From NCBI GenBank assembly GCA_015680685.1, contig MNCI01025274.1, positions 427,414-491,413 of the forward strand: a stretch of DNA of 64,000 bases. The letters run 5' to 3'. The position numbers and the translations under genes were made by a program. A model generated the notes under the pieces. That model searched no databases, was not told the DNA's origin, and saw only the letters and a program-made list of their open reading frames with translations. Source of the stretch: Gnetum montanum (Eukaryota; Streptophyta; Gnetopsida; Gnetales; Gnetaceae). Shown here piece by piece: positions 46,532-58,260 of the stretch; positions within the stretch are counted from its first letter, which is position 1, and the number at the start of each line of letters is the position of its first letter.

Positions 46532-46546
46532 CTCTCTCCCCCTTGA
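46532..46546 (-). promoter_or_regulatory. Polypurine tract of element C
   Basis: The minus strand reads CAAGGGGGAGAGAG immediately before TGTTACATCC of the 3' LTR, a near-perfect tract at the expected place. Confidence 0.88.
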
Positions 46547-47930
46547 GAATCTTCCTTCCAAGTAGCGTCTAAAGCTCCATGTCTACTCCATAAAACCTTG
46601 ACCATAGGCACAACTTTACTGCATAACTATCACAACATGTGATCAACAATCTCTACTAGTGGCTCAACATAACTAACATCAGACAATAGTTATATCCCTA
46701 AATGATTAATCACATGATGTTCATCAAGCACATAATGTCGTAGCATAGATACATGAATTACACCAGGTACATGTGCTAAATGAAGAGGTAATTCTATCCA
46801 ATAGGCCACTCTCCCAATCCTCTATAACACTTGAAAGAACCAATGTATCTAGAAACCAATTTTCCTTTTTGGCCAAATTAGATAAGATCTTTCAAGAGAG
46901 AAACAAGAAGAAATACATTATCTTTGACCACAAACTCTTGTGGCCTTCAACATCAATTGGCATATGCTACCTGCCTATCTTGTGTAACTCTTAATCTGTC
47001 TCAAATCTCACGAACCTACTCTATAGTTTTTCTCACCAAATCTCTGCTTCCATACTGACAATCTTTTATGGTAACCCAACATAAAGGTGTTCTACATGGC
47101 CTACCATATAGAATCTCGAATGGTGCTTCCCGCAAACTCTCCTTATAACTATTATTATATGAAAATTTAGCTAGTGATAGCATCTGATCCTAGACATCTC
47201 TATATTGTAAAGCATAGGCTCTCAACATGTCCTCAATAATCTAATTCAACTGCTCAATCTAACCATCGATTTTTGGATGATATGCCAAACTCATATTCAA
47301 CTTTGTACCTAGCTCCTTTTGAAATGCCTGTAAAAAATGTAACATGAATCAAATATCTCTATCATTAATAATCCATTGTGGCTCACCATGCAACCATACC
47401 ATCTCTACAAGAAAGATATGTAGTTTCTACTACACTCATCGATGCTCATGTGGTGAGGAAATGGAAAGAGTTTGTTAACAAGTCAACAACTACTAATATA
47501 GAATCATGGGCACTATGAGTCTGTGAAAGACCAAAAATGAACTCCATACCAATGGTATCCCATTTCCACTAAGAAATATTGTGAGAATACAAATATCCCC
47601 TAGGCCTCTAATGCTCTATTTTCACTCACTAGCAAATCAAACATCAAGAAACACATTCCTCAACATTCCTCTTCATACCTAGCCACCAATGCATCCATTG
47701 TAAACCCTAGTACCTCATCTAACTACCTAAATGCATTTGATATCTACTCATGTGGGCCTCATCAATTAATAGAGATTGTAGAGCTTCTAGAACACATACC
47801 CAACCATCCCTTTATACTACACCATGACTATCCATAGAGCATGGTCCATTAGAGGTGATTTTCTACCTCAATTTTTGACACCATGGATCCTATTGTTGTT
47901 ACTCTTGAATCTTCTATTACAAATTTGATT
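46547..47930 (-). pseudogene. Element C integrase with chromodomain-like end (broken)
   Basis: The integrase core at about 47060-47280 reads AYHPKIDG, stop, IEQLN (third catalytic Glu region), EDMLRAYALQY, SLAKFSYNNSY, APFEILYGRPCRTPLCW. Near the 3' end (about 46540-46620) VKVLWSRHGALDATWKED resembles the chromodomain ending of chromoviruses (VKVQW...EATWE), which in that group guides insertion to heterochromatin. Upstream zinc and DD parts (47300-47930) are present but badly decayed. Confidence 0.78.
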
Positions 47931-47939
47931 ATATTGTAA

Positions 47940-48400
47940 AGCTATTAAGCTTACTCACCATCCTACTCAATGCTTCAACTACTTTATTAGTCTTGCCAAG
48001 CTTGTATTTAATAGTAAAATTAATCTCATTAAGCAACTTCACCCATCTACATTGTTGCAGGTTTAACTATGACTGGCTCATGAGATATTGAAGGCTCTTA
48101 TGGTTAGTCCAAATAATAACCTACTTCCCATATAGATCATGCCACCAAATATTCAATGCAAATTTCATAGCATCAAACTCTATATCATGCATAGGATATC
48201 TAGTTTCATGTGGCCTCAATTGACAAGATGCAAAGCCACAACCTATACATCCTCCATTAACACACAACCAAATCCATCTCTTGAACCCTTAGTACTAACA
48301 TCATATGGATGTATTGAAGTATTCATCAATTTATACTTCAACTCTTCAAATGCAGCCTAACAAGATAGGCTCCAAGTAAGGTTAGTCTCCTTTCTTAATA
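47940..48400 (-). pseudogene. Element C RNase H (broken)
   Basis: Minus-strand text VIIWTNHKSLQYLMSQ (usually VYTDHKSLKYLM) and INFTIKYKLGKTNKVVEALSRM (usually VADALSR). The catalytic Asp before HKSL is Asn here. It sits between RT and integrase as expected. Confidence 0.75.
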
Positions 48401-49180
48401 ATTGAGTCAAAGGAGATGCTATGTGAGAAAAATGTTACACAAACCTATAGTAATATCTTGCTAATCCTAAGAAGCTTCACACCTCCATTACTATTTGTGG
48501 CACAATCCAATCATGAATAATTATAATCTTTGCAGGATCCATAGAGATACCATCTCTTGATAGCACATCCCAAGAACTAAATCTTTGACTACCAAAATGA
48601 ACACTTGGATGGTTGAGCATATACTTGTTTCTTCCTTAAAGTCTGTAATACCGTTCACAAATGCTCTGCATGCAACTACTCATTAGGAGAATACACCAAT
48701 ATATCATCTATGAATACCATCACAAATTGGTCTAGGAATGGTGGCATCACATTATTCATGAGGTGCATGAAAACTGTTGGTGCATTTGTCAACCCAAATG
48801 GAAGCACCAGAAATTCATGATGACCATATCATGTTGTAAATGTTGTCTTTGATGCATCTTGTTCATGAACCCACACTTAATGATATCCATACTTGAGATC
48901 AATCTTTGGGAATGCATGAGCTCCCCAAAGTTGATCAAACAAGTCATTAATGTGTAGTAAAGGATATTTAATTCTTGCCATCACCTAGTTTAGCTATCTA
49001 TAATCTATGCATAGTCATAAACTTCCATCCTTCTTTATAATAAATATCACTGGTGCACCCCATGGTGATACACTAGGTCAATGAGGCCTCTGTCCAGCAA
49101 TTCCTATAGTTGAATCTTTATCTCTACTAGCTCTATGGGAGACATCCAATGTGAAGCCTTTGAAATAGGCGCAGTATGAG
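48401..49180 (-). pseudogene. Element C reverse transcriptase (broken)
   Basis: [15 protein letters not shown] (about 48755-48800) and the catalytic box [15 protein letters not shown] (about 48690-48735) are clear, with both Asp present. SFLGLARYY near 48440-48470 marks the RT-RNase H link. The N-terminal part (48950-49180), with APIELAEIK and ELLDRGLI, is frameshifted and stopped. Confidence 0.8.
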
Positions 49181-49379
49181 GTTTAAGTTCAATTTGGAAC
49201 TTAATCTCTCACCTTGATAGCAAAGCTAGTAATTCTAACTAGAACACATTAGAAAATTCTTGAACAACATAAATTTGATCTATCCCCACCATATCTATTT
49301 TATATATTATAGCCATAAATCATTCATGCCTTTTTTGAAACATCTTATGGTACATCTGAGAGGAGATCAAATCTAGGCA

Positions 49380-49790
49380 CACAGTCCTCAAACAAGTTTA
49401 TACATCAATCAGAGCATCATCAACTAATTGTAGTCTTGGGAGCTTTTGTTGATAGTTCAAACTAGCATTGAACTACGATAGCCAATCCATCTACAAAATC
49501 ACATCATATACCCCAAGATCCATGACATGCAAATCAATAACCCACTGCACACCTTTTAATTCTATTGGCATACCTATACACATCTAATCAATTTGAGTCT
49601 CATAACCCCCAGCAGAAGATACTATTAGCATAAGAGAAAGAGAATGACATATAAGAGCTACATGATGTGTAACTATAACGTCTACAAAAGAATGACTAGC
49701 ACTTGGATCAAATAAAATCAATATATGAAAGCCCAAAATCGTACCTTCCATCTCCATCACTATGTTTGGCTACACATCCAATGGTCGGTT
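49380..49790 (-). pseudogene. Element C protease region (broken)
   Basis: The active-site segment ILFDPSASHSFVDV lies near 49685-49735; plant chromoviruses normally have LFDSGASHSFI, so Ser-Gly has become Pro-Ser. It lies between gag and RT. Confidence 0.7.
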
Positions 49791-49929
49791 CGTTAGGATG
49801 TACACTCATCCCTAGGTCCTCTAGTTCGCTTCTCCTGCTAGAGTAACAAATGTTCTAGATTCACCCTAAACTAGAGGTCACTATCCTTAGCCTTTTCCTC
49901 CTCCACTACTGCCTACCTACTTAAAGCAC

Positions 49930-50990
49930 TCCTGAACCTAATGACCTAGCTATCCACATGCAAAATAATTTTGGCAATCCCTTTGCAGATGGCCAAGATG
50001 CTCACATCTATAACAAACAATAGATATGCAACTAGCCCTAATAGTAGGATCACAAGTTGGTATTGGGTTCTCACCTCCATGTCCATGAGCTTGCTTGAAG
50101 GGGCTAGGCCTATCTCTAGATGTTGGTCCTCTCTTCTACCCCTATCACCTCTCTCTACAAGCTACATCTTCTTGTTAACTCCTCTTTAAATCTATGGCTA
50201 CTAGTCTAGCCTCATCATCAAACATTAATATGATGGGTAAGATGTGATCCTTCAAAGATGGTCTAAAACCTCTAACAAATTTACTTACTCATGCTCAAGC
50301 ATCTATATGCATCTATGGTACATAACTACTAAGCTTAGAGAAACAAGCATCATACTCTGCCACAGACTAACTACCTTAATACAAATAGTAGAACTCATCC
50401 TCCTTAGCTTGGGCATATTGGATACACAAATAACGGGCTCTAAAAGCTATTAGAAAATCATCCCATGCCACCTCTTGGCTAGTTCATCCCTTGGCTTGCT
50501 CTTCAGTCATCCACCAACATTGGGCAATACCAACTAACTGATATACTTCCAAGCAAGTCTATTGAACTAATGAGTAGCCCATCAAATCAAAATCATTTTG
50601 TAACTCCTCCAACCATTCAGTAGCAAAAGTAGGATCTTCAGTGCCATCAAATTTAGGAGGTCCCAACTTTTGAAACTACTCTACTAGTTCCCTATTAATA
50701 GGATGCTCATTTGCTTCTCCTAAGCCTCCACTACCACTAGCACTTCCCAGTTCCCTAAGTGTGGGAATAGGAGCATCACTAATTACAACATGTTGCAGTA
50801 GGATCTATAACACCTATTGTATAATATCTGGTTGCCTATTTGCAAGACCACTACTAGATGTTTGAGGTGGCTACACCTACCTATCATTAGGTCCTTTTGA
50901 TCTATGGCCCTTACCAACATCATGATCACATCTACTATACATATTTGTAGCCTAAAATTGCAAATGGGTGAGTAACCCAAACATCATACA
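49930..50990 (-). pseudogene. Element C gag (broken)
   Basis: Gag with a perfect zinc knuckle CYRCEHLGHLQRDC near 49965-50015 (C-x2-C-x4-H-x4-C). Upstream (50240-50660) the minus strand has a stop-broken gag core, and 50700-50980 is a Pro/Gly-rich N-terminal stretch. Confidence 0.7.
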
Positions 50991-51000
50991 ACATCGAAGT

Positions 51001-51018
51001 AAGCTAACTCTAATACCA
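51001..51018 (-). promoter_or_regulatory. Primer binding site of element C (tRNA-iMet type)
   Basis: The minus strand reads TGGTATTAGAGTTAGCTT, matching TGGTATCAGAGCC apart from C-to-T changes. Three bases separate it from the LTR. Confidence 0.82.
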
Positions 51019-51021
51019 CAA

Positions 51022-51514
51022 TGTAACACCCCAACCTACCACACCTAGCTAGGGTAGGATGATGCTTAGGATCACTAGTAATACCACAATGAAAGCATGA
51101 TAAACTAAAAACTAATGATGTGTAAAAATACGTTATATTAAGTAAGGTCAAACTGCACAATAATCCTTGCCAAACCAACGACTAAACATACATTTTGATT
51201 TATAAAACTGCATGTCTCTACATAAATCAAAAATCTTCACTGTTCTTCTACGATACAAAAACACATAAACATCATCATCATATATATAAGAGTACAAATA
51301 TTTTTATACAAATATAAATAGTTCATACTATTGCACATGGAAATATACATTAACCAATCCCTAAATATTTTTCCCTCATCTACTATCTCTCTTGGTCCTC
51401 GTCTATGCTCTTGTGGCCTTCACTTGTAACTAAATATAGTTAGTATAAAACTGAGTGGGAAGCCTTTACACATTTAAACCTCTCTTGGTCCTCGTCTGTG
51501 CTCTTGTGGCCTTC
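51022..51514 (-). repeat. Truncated 5' LTR of element C
   Basis: Begins TGTAACACCCC and follows the 3' LTR for roughly 455 bp, then stops matching. At 51481-51514 a 34-bp block (TCTCTTGGTCCTCGTCTGTG...) repeats 51388-51421 with one mismatch, so the end looks like a rearranged junction. Confidence 0.82.
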
Positions 51515-54500
51515 CCATTTACATATAAACCTTATTGGTGTAAAATTCTGGCATAATGCCTAATTTTTTCATTATTTATTTTCTCATGTTTCATGTTTAA
51601 AATGTCGAAAAATCAAAGTTAGAGACCAAGGAGAAATAATAAAATTCAAAGAGATGATAGAAAATAGCAATGTAAATGGGATAAAATCACATATAGAAGG
51701 GGCCAAGCCTCTTCCATTAATATAAATAGAGGTCCAAAGCCTCTAAATCAAATTAAGAAAGAGAGTAAGAGGAGAGTGAAGGAAAAACTAGTGAGGGAGT
51801 GTTCATTTTCAGTGATGAGTACTATAATTTTATTTTTTCTTCTCTCTTAATCCTCCATTAATCCATTTGATGAAGTTCTCCATTGTTGAGCATTGAAGCT
51901 CTCACATTTCTCATGAAGATCATATTTTCCAGCAATAAAGTTTGAATAACTCTCAAGAAATCTCATATTTGAATCCTTCCTTTCATGATTCATAAAGCTT
52001 TGAAGCCTTTATCATTTTCTTGATCTCAAGATATCAAGATTTTAGAAATTTCTAATTGCAAGTCCTCCTTTAATGATCATTGAAGAACATCCCTTTGTTT
52101 CACATCATATCAAAAATTTTCTCAAATTTCACTATTCCTTCTCACATTGATTTTACAATTCCAAAATTCATAGTTTTCTCATATTTTCACAATCTATAGA
52201 TCTCACATGTTACAAAAGGTATAAAGATTATCAAAGATTCAAGATATCTAGCTTTCAAAGAAAGAAGATATAGATTGATTATGTTTTATGCTAATTTATC
52301 TCATTTCAAGTCAATTTAATGCTTTGATCATCATTATGATTCATTTTCATCATATTCATAACAATTTCATTTCTTTCAAGTCATTTATTAGCTATTTTAA
52401 AGATTAGAAGTTAAGTAGCATCAAATCTTTGATTGAATGATGCATTTTCAAGAATCTAAAGATGTAATTTTATGTCAAAGATAAATTTTTCCTCTCTTTC
52501 ACTCTATCTTAAAGTTGGATCAAATTGTCAATTCTTTGTCCGATCTATGTTCTACATCAAAAGGCGTGCAAATTCATCACAAATCTAGAGCAAAATAGAT
52601 TAGAATATATTTAGATCATCATATTCAAAATCTCACCTATCACTCTGCATCCATTCTATTCTACTATAACTCAAGTGATGTTAAATACATAGGCAACATC
52701 AAAACTCCTCATCACAATATCGAAACATTAGATCATAGTGTCAAATTCATTCAAACAATGGGAAACTTTTCTTCTGATCATAACATCAAATTCATTCAAA
52801 TGGTATCAAATTTTCACTTTTAATCGTAGCCTCAAAACATGCTAGCATCAAATCTTCTTTCCATGGTGTCAAAACACGATGGTGCATGATGTCCTGATGT
52901 GATGTCAAAACTTTAAATTGACATGATGTCTAAAGTCAAAAAATTTTATGCTTCTACACACTTAGATAATTGGCTATTGTGAGGGAATCTTGAGTTCTTC
53001 TCTATTCTTGGGACATTGCTTTCTTGATTTTATATGCATTTCTCTATTTGCAAACAAGAATAAAGACTTTTTTTATTTTTTTATTTCCAATTCAAATTGT
53101 TTGTTAGATTTGGATATCAAGTTATGATTGATGAGGCTAGGTCCACATCAAGTACTAATAAGTGCATGTTCAGTTTTTTTTTTTATAAATTTATAATTTT
53201 TCTATTTTAAAGATTTCCTTCAATTTTTTATCACTTTCATATTTCTTTAAAAATTTTTAATTCTTTATACATTTTTGATTTTTTTTATTTTTTATTTCTT
53301 TATTTTCCTTATGCTTTGTAGATATTTCCTGTGTTTTTATTAATAATATTGATAGTCATGATGCAACAATCAACATTATGGGTTGGAATTTTATCCTGTG
53401 CTATCAAATTATGAAAGGAATGATTGTGCATGATAGTGAGACCATGACATCCATCCCTTCATTTCTATAAAGAAGAGTTATCATGGGAGTAATATTGTTT
53501 CTATAATATTAAAACTTAAATTAACTCATGATCACCATGCTTTGAAGAAAGGAGAAAGGACTAATATGGTATGAATGAGGGTGTGATATCAAGGGGATCT
53601 ATTGATTCCTTGAATCTACACCTTGGGTTCTATTATTTTCTATTATTCATGTTGATACACTACCATTCATGTTTCTATTATTTTGAAAAATATTATTTGA
53701 AAGTAATTATTTCCCTATTATGTCACCAGAGAGACATGTGACCCATGCCCAAACATAGTCTTATGACAAGGGTAACAAAATAAGTAAATAATTAATTTTT
53801 AAAGAGATTCTTCTTGCAGTAGCACTAGAAAGACATGATCAACGCCTAAAGGTACATCTCTAATGGTATTAGCATTATCTATAAGACTAGAAAGACATGT
53901 AAACCAACAAGAAAAGATACTTCTGGCTAAGGTTCAAAAAGTGAACATTAATGAATAATTAACTATTTCTAATCATTATAACAAATTTTTTCCACTTTAT
54001 CTTTGTTGAGTGATGTTGTTTGATGTGGTGGTTAGTTGGTTCCATGGTGGTGGGCCCAAGATGATGCAATGTAATATCATTGTTAGTAGTTGGACTTAGC
54101 TTGGAATTATGATAGATAGTTATATACTAGTCATTTTAATCACACATCACACGTGAGACCAATTATGACCATGGTAAGGTATCTCATCTTCCGATTTTCC
54201 AATCCTTGATTATTCTATTCCAACTCATTGGCATGGTGTAATTATGAATTTTATGGTTTTATATAGCATAATTTAGGATTTCAACTAAGGAATTTGTGTG
54301 TTGTTTGAAACTAAGGCATGATCTACATTTAACTTCTAAGATGCTTATGGACATATATAGAAGTGGTTATGTAAGGGCATTATGAACAAAAGCATGTTTT
54401 GGTAAGGATCCACTTGCATGACTTTTGTTGATCATGGGTTTGAACTAGCCTTATCTCGTAAGGACATCAGGGTAACTTCTCTAAATTCATGCATGATTTT

Positions 54501-55387
54501 GGGATTGCTATTCACATACTTGAGTAATTTGTAATGCTTTGTACAAAAAATTTCTTCAAATTTCCTATTTATTAACCATTTCATAACCTAAAAATGTTTA
54601 GTCCTTATGATTTTTAATATTTTCATGCATTTGCAACATCTTATGAACCTAACCTTTGATTTCATATGTTTGAAAATCTATACACTCTTAAAGTTGAGCT
54701 CTCCATCATGGGTGCTAAGGATGTGATTTTAAAAAAATGTTCTAACATTCCATTTTGAGCATTAAGGTATGTAATAGTAAAAACAATGAAAAACAACTTA
54801 AAACTTGATTATTCTAATTACCCAAAGTCTTAGAAATGTTATTTCATAATCACCTTATTATATATGTTGAATTTTTCAAATTTTGAGCTAACCAAGAATC
54901 TAGAAAAGTTTAAACACTAAGGAAAATTTATCAAAACTAACATGGATTCTTTAGTGATTATAAAAGATACTAAAAAGAGTTTCATAGGTAGAAGGTCTTT
55001 TGTAAGATAGAAAAAAGAGGAAAATAAGAGAATATGAAGAAGCAGTTGATGTAGGAATTAAAGCTTGAACATCATATCTAGAAATCCATGGGTTGATGAT
55101 GAGAAATCTTGATTCATCCTTTAAATGTTCTATAGAAAAGGAAAGTTAATACTACTAGGGATAACATGAAGATTCATTGTCGGTAAATTTTTGAAGACTT
55201 TTGAAATTTTTGAAAACTTTGATGTTGATATATTCTTTTCATCATTTTTGTAGTTTTTAATAAATTTTCTTGAATAAATTTTGTAATATGACACTTTAGT
55301 TAAGTTGAAATTAGTGTATGTCATTCCCATAAATTTTTTAATAAAATCCATCCCATTTTTTGATAATTTAAGGATGAGTTTTTAGTT
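51515..55387 (+). other. Gene-empty internal region of element D
   Basis: AT-rich. A TATAAATAGAGG at about 51721-51732, followed by a purine-rich run, looks like a promoter of an LTR-type element. GGTGTAAAATTC (about 51537) and GGAATTTTATCC (about 53385) might be the ends of another inserted LTR, but no TSD or primer site supports it. From 53400 to 55387 no motif is seen in any frame. Confidence 0.4.
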
Positions 55388-55400
55388 AGTCATGAGGTTA

Positions 55401-56285
55401 TGATGAATAATAAAAGTGTAATTTTTGAAGTGCTTAATTGATGCTAATGCATCAACATAGCTTCATTAACATTGATGCATCAACATTACTTAGTTGACTA
55501 AGCTTCTACTGCATCAATGCATTATGTTGATATAGTCATAAAAAATGCCTTTGAATATGGATTATCCACCATGTTTAGGTATCATTTAATCACTGGTGGA
55601 GCTAAATTCTTGTATTTTATCTTTGTAGTCTAGTAATAGTCAAAAAGTACCCACAATGTGAATTTTAATTGATTGTATGATATATTATTTGAGTGGCATT
55701 GTATCTAGACAGAGTTCATGATTGATAATAAGATCAAGTTTGATTCATATTCATTTTAGCACTTTTACTTAGAATAGAATTTACTTCAATGTAATTATTT
55801 TCTATACATTTAGCTTAATATTTAAATTTTCATGCATATTAATTATTGGTGAAATAAGCATGGCCAATTTTGAGTGTAAACACATATTCACTTGGTAATC
55901 CTAGTAGAATTATTACTTGTCCTAGTAATGTAATGCTTAATAACCCCAGAAGTGAGTACATGAGTTCAAGATGTGTATAGTAAGTTAGGAATAAACACAT
56001 TGTCCTTAAGCTAGCTTAAAATTTATTTAATTATTAATCAATTAATTAATTTTTATATTTTCATCTAGCTTAGTCACAACCACATAACATCAATGATCAT
56101 ACAACTCACCTTTGACTAAACCATATGTGATAGAGCTACTACTAATTCAAGTGGGAAGATGGTGACCTACAATCAATGCTTAATGATCTAGATATCATGC
56201 TAGTTCCATTGATGAATTATGATGTGGTCTATTGCAATGCTTATAGATCATATGATTGGACATTGGAAACACTTGCCACTCATTA
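55401..56285 (+). repeat. 3' LTR of element D
   Basis: 885 bp, starts TGATGAATAA and ends TCATTA (a TCATCA end with one transition). It is followed by GTAAG (56286-56290), the TSD. Confidence 0.85.
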
Positions 56286-56400
56286 GTAAGTATTAATTTT
56301 ATTTTTATGATGCTTATGCGAGTTACCCTTTTTGGTAAGAAGCCGTATACTTAATGGAGTTACCTTTCATGGTAAGTATTGTTATTTAATTTTGGTTTTG
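56286..56400 (+). repeat. Target-site tandem repeat, right unit
   Basis: Matches 43230-43337 by eye: TATTTTTATGATGCTTATGC against AATTTTTATGGTGCCTACGC, and again a TACCTTTCATGGTAAGTAT end. The empty site was therefore a head-to-tail repeat of about 105 bp. Confidence 0.7.
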
Positions 56401-56579
56401 TTTGTGTTTAATGGATGATGGTGGAATATTTTACTTATTTTCATAGCTTAATAATTAATTTGGTATTGTTTTTATTTTTGTTATTTTGGCATGTATGTAT
56501 GTTTGGTGTTACCTCTTTACATGTAGCTACCCCCTATGCATGACTATCTAGCTATCTAATGCCTAAAACCAAAACCCAT

Positions 56580-58260
56580 AAAGGGCTTCAACATGGTTTG
56601 GATCGCTTTTGATGTTCTAGTTGAGTAGTCTTGCTTTTCAAAAAAGGAGATAGGATAAATCTTAATAATTATTGATTGATTGCAATCAATTTAGTTTTCA
56701 CTAAGCTTTTGGACACTATTTTGGAGAATAACATTAGTTCATGGGCAAAAATGCAAGGTATTTATGCTTAATCACAAGTAGGCTTTAAGAAGAATCATTC
56801 TACTATAGACCATCTAATAACTTTGCATTATTATGTAGAGAAAGCAAAAAGGTTCAACCATATAACTTTTATTTATTTTGTTGATTTTTCCAAGGCTTGT
56901 GATTTTGTTGCTCAAGATAAATTTTGGAAGAGATTGGATAGCATTAACATTCCACAAGATCTCCTTTCTACTGCTAAAAAAATCTATGAGATGGTTAACA
57001 TTCATATTGAACATAATCTTACTAGAGAAGGAACAACTATCAATAGCTCAGTTGAAGTTTAAAAAGGTTGTCCTTTGTTCCCTACCCTTTTTAACATATT
57101 TATAGATGAATTGCAGGAATGGATGCAAAATGCCTCTAATCATGGTATGTTAGTGAATAGATTATTTTTGAACATGCTTCTTTTTGCAAATTATATGATC
57201 TTGATTGCAAAATTAGCTACAAGATTAAATTATATGCTTCAAATTATCCATTACTACTATCACCATTCAGGTATGAAATTTATTATTCATAAGACTAAAA
57301 TTCATGTTTGTGGTACTAGAAATAGAAATTATAATTTTTTCCTTCAAGAGAAAAAGGCTTAATATATGTGAATATTATAAATATTTGGGAGTTTAATTTG
57401 CTAATAACCATAGTTAGAATACCCTTATTGTTCAAAGGGTTTTAAGTGACATGCGAGCTCTATTTGCTCTAAGAAATAATTGTAGCAGGAAACAAATTTT
57501 GACATGAGAGATCCTAAGAAAACTTTTTCACAGTCTTGTCCAACTTGTATTATTATATGGGTATGTTGCTTAGGGACTTTCTCTTTTTACACATAATTGG
57601 AAAAAATTAGGGCATGTTCAAAAATTTTCTTGTATATGAATCTCAAGTGAAAATGCAAGCTTCTTATAATATCTTACTTTTAGAAGCAAATTTGCTTCCT
57701 CTTAAAGTTGAAGCCCTTTGTCAATTTATTGCTTCTACTCAGAAGTTAAGTCATATGGAAAAAGTTAATTATACTAAAAAGATAATGAATGCTACATAAG
57801 AAAATTGATAACTACATCAAGGTAAGTTATGACTTCAATCATGGAATATTGCTATAGAGGATATTCCTCTAAACAAAAGGCTCTTCTGAAAAACTATAAA
57901 AGAAAAATTCTATTACATTCTATTAGAGGACGTTTGTTATTTAATACTCAACAATATCCATGCTCAACTGTTCCTATTCATTTAAGAAATCAAATTGCTA
58001 AAATAAGAATGAGTTATCATCATCTTTTTATTGAGACAGGTCATTAGTTCAATTTACTGAGAGAAGAAAGTATTTGTAGACTATGCAAACAAAGCATAAA
58101 AAATGAACATATTTTTTTATTTTATCCATCTTTGGCTCACATTAGATTGAATTTCAAATTGGGGCATTACATTAATGATGTTTTCAACTTTCTTCAAAAC
58201 TATATTGAGGTGTTGTAACCATATAACAAATCCTTTGTGATCTCCTAGATATAATAAAAA
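56580..58260 (+). pseudogene. Second non-LTR retrotransposon, ORF2 remnant (not the L1 type)
   Basis: RT remnant on the plus strand. In order: LFKKGDRINLNNY near 56635-56680, FTKLLDTILENNISSWAKMQ, TFIYFVDFSKACDFV (56865-56910, first catalytic Asp region), KGCPLFPTLFNIFIDELQEW (57065-57125), then LLFANYMILIAK (about 57175-57210) where LINE RTs have FADD; both catalytic Asp are changed. GMKFIIHKTKIHVCG follows, and CRLCKQ ... EHIFLFYPSLAHIR (58075-58150) is a C-terminal zinc-type motif with the last Cys lost. The wording differs clearly from the L1 at 20390-25858. The clade (CR1/Jockey-like or RTE-like) is undecided. Confidence 0.78.

Larger units (their letters stand above)
44560..51514 (-). 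mobile_element. Element C: chromovirus (Tekay/Del-like) Ty3/gypsy element
   Basis: Minus-strand element inside D with a full 3' LTR (44560-46531), polypurine tract, chromo/integrase, RNase H, RT, protease, gag, tRNA-iMet primer site and a truncated 5' LTR (51022 to about 51514). Integrase text such as AYHPKIDG, SLAKFSYNNSY and LYGRPCRTPLCW is characteristic of plant chromoviruses. All domains contain stops. The lost outer part of the 5' LTR means only one flank (TAAAA, 44555-44559) can be read and no TSD can be confirmed. Confidence 0.88.
43338..56285 (+). mobile_element. Element D: A-family LTR element without recognisable genes, holding element C
   Basis: Plus-strand element with LTRs at 43338-44241 and 55401-56285 of the A1/B family, tRNA-Asp-type primer site at 44243-44260, a 3' end AGTCATGAGGTTA (55388-55400) that matches the polypurine end of element B, and TSD GTAAG on both sides. 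Element C occupies 44560 to about 51514. The remaining internal DNA, about 4.2 kb, shows no gag or pol motif, so D resembles a large retrotransposon derivative (LARD) that relied on A/B-type partners. Confidence 0.85.

Noticed and set aside
51537-53395. Additional LTR inside element D
   Set aside because: A TATA box is present, but the candidate ends match poorly and there is no TSD, primer site or partner.
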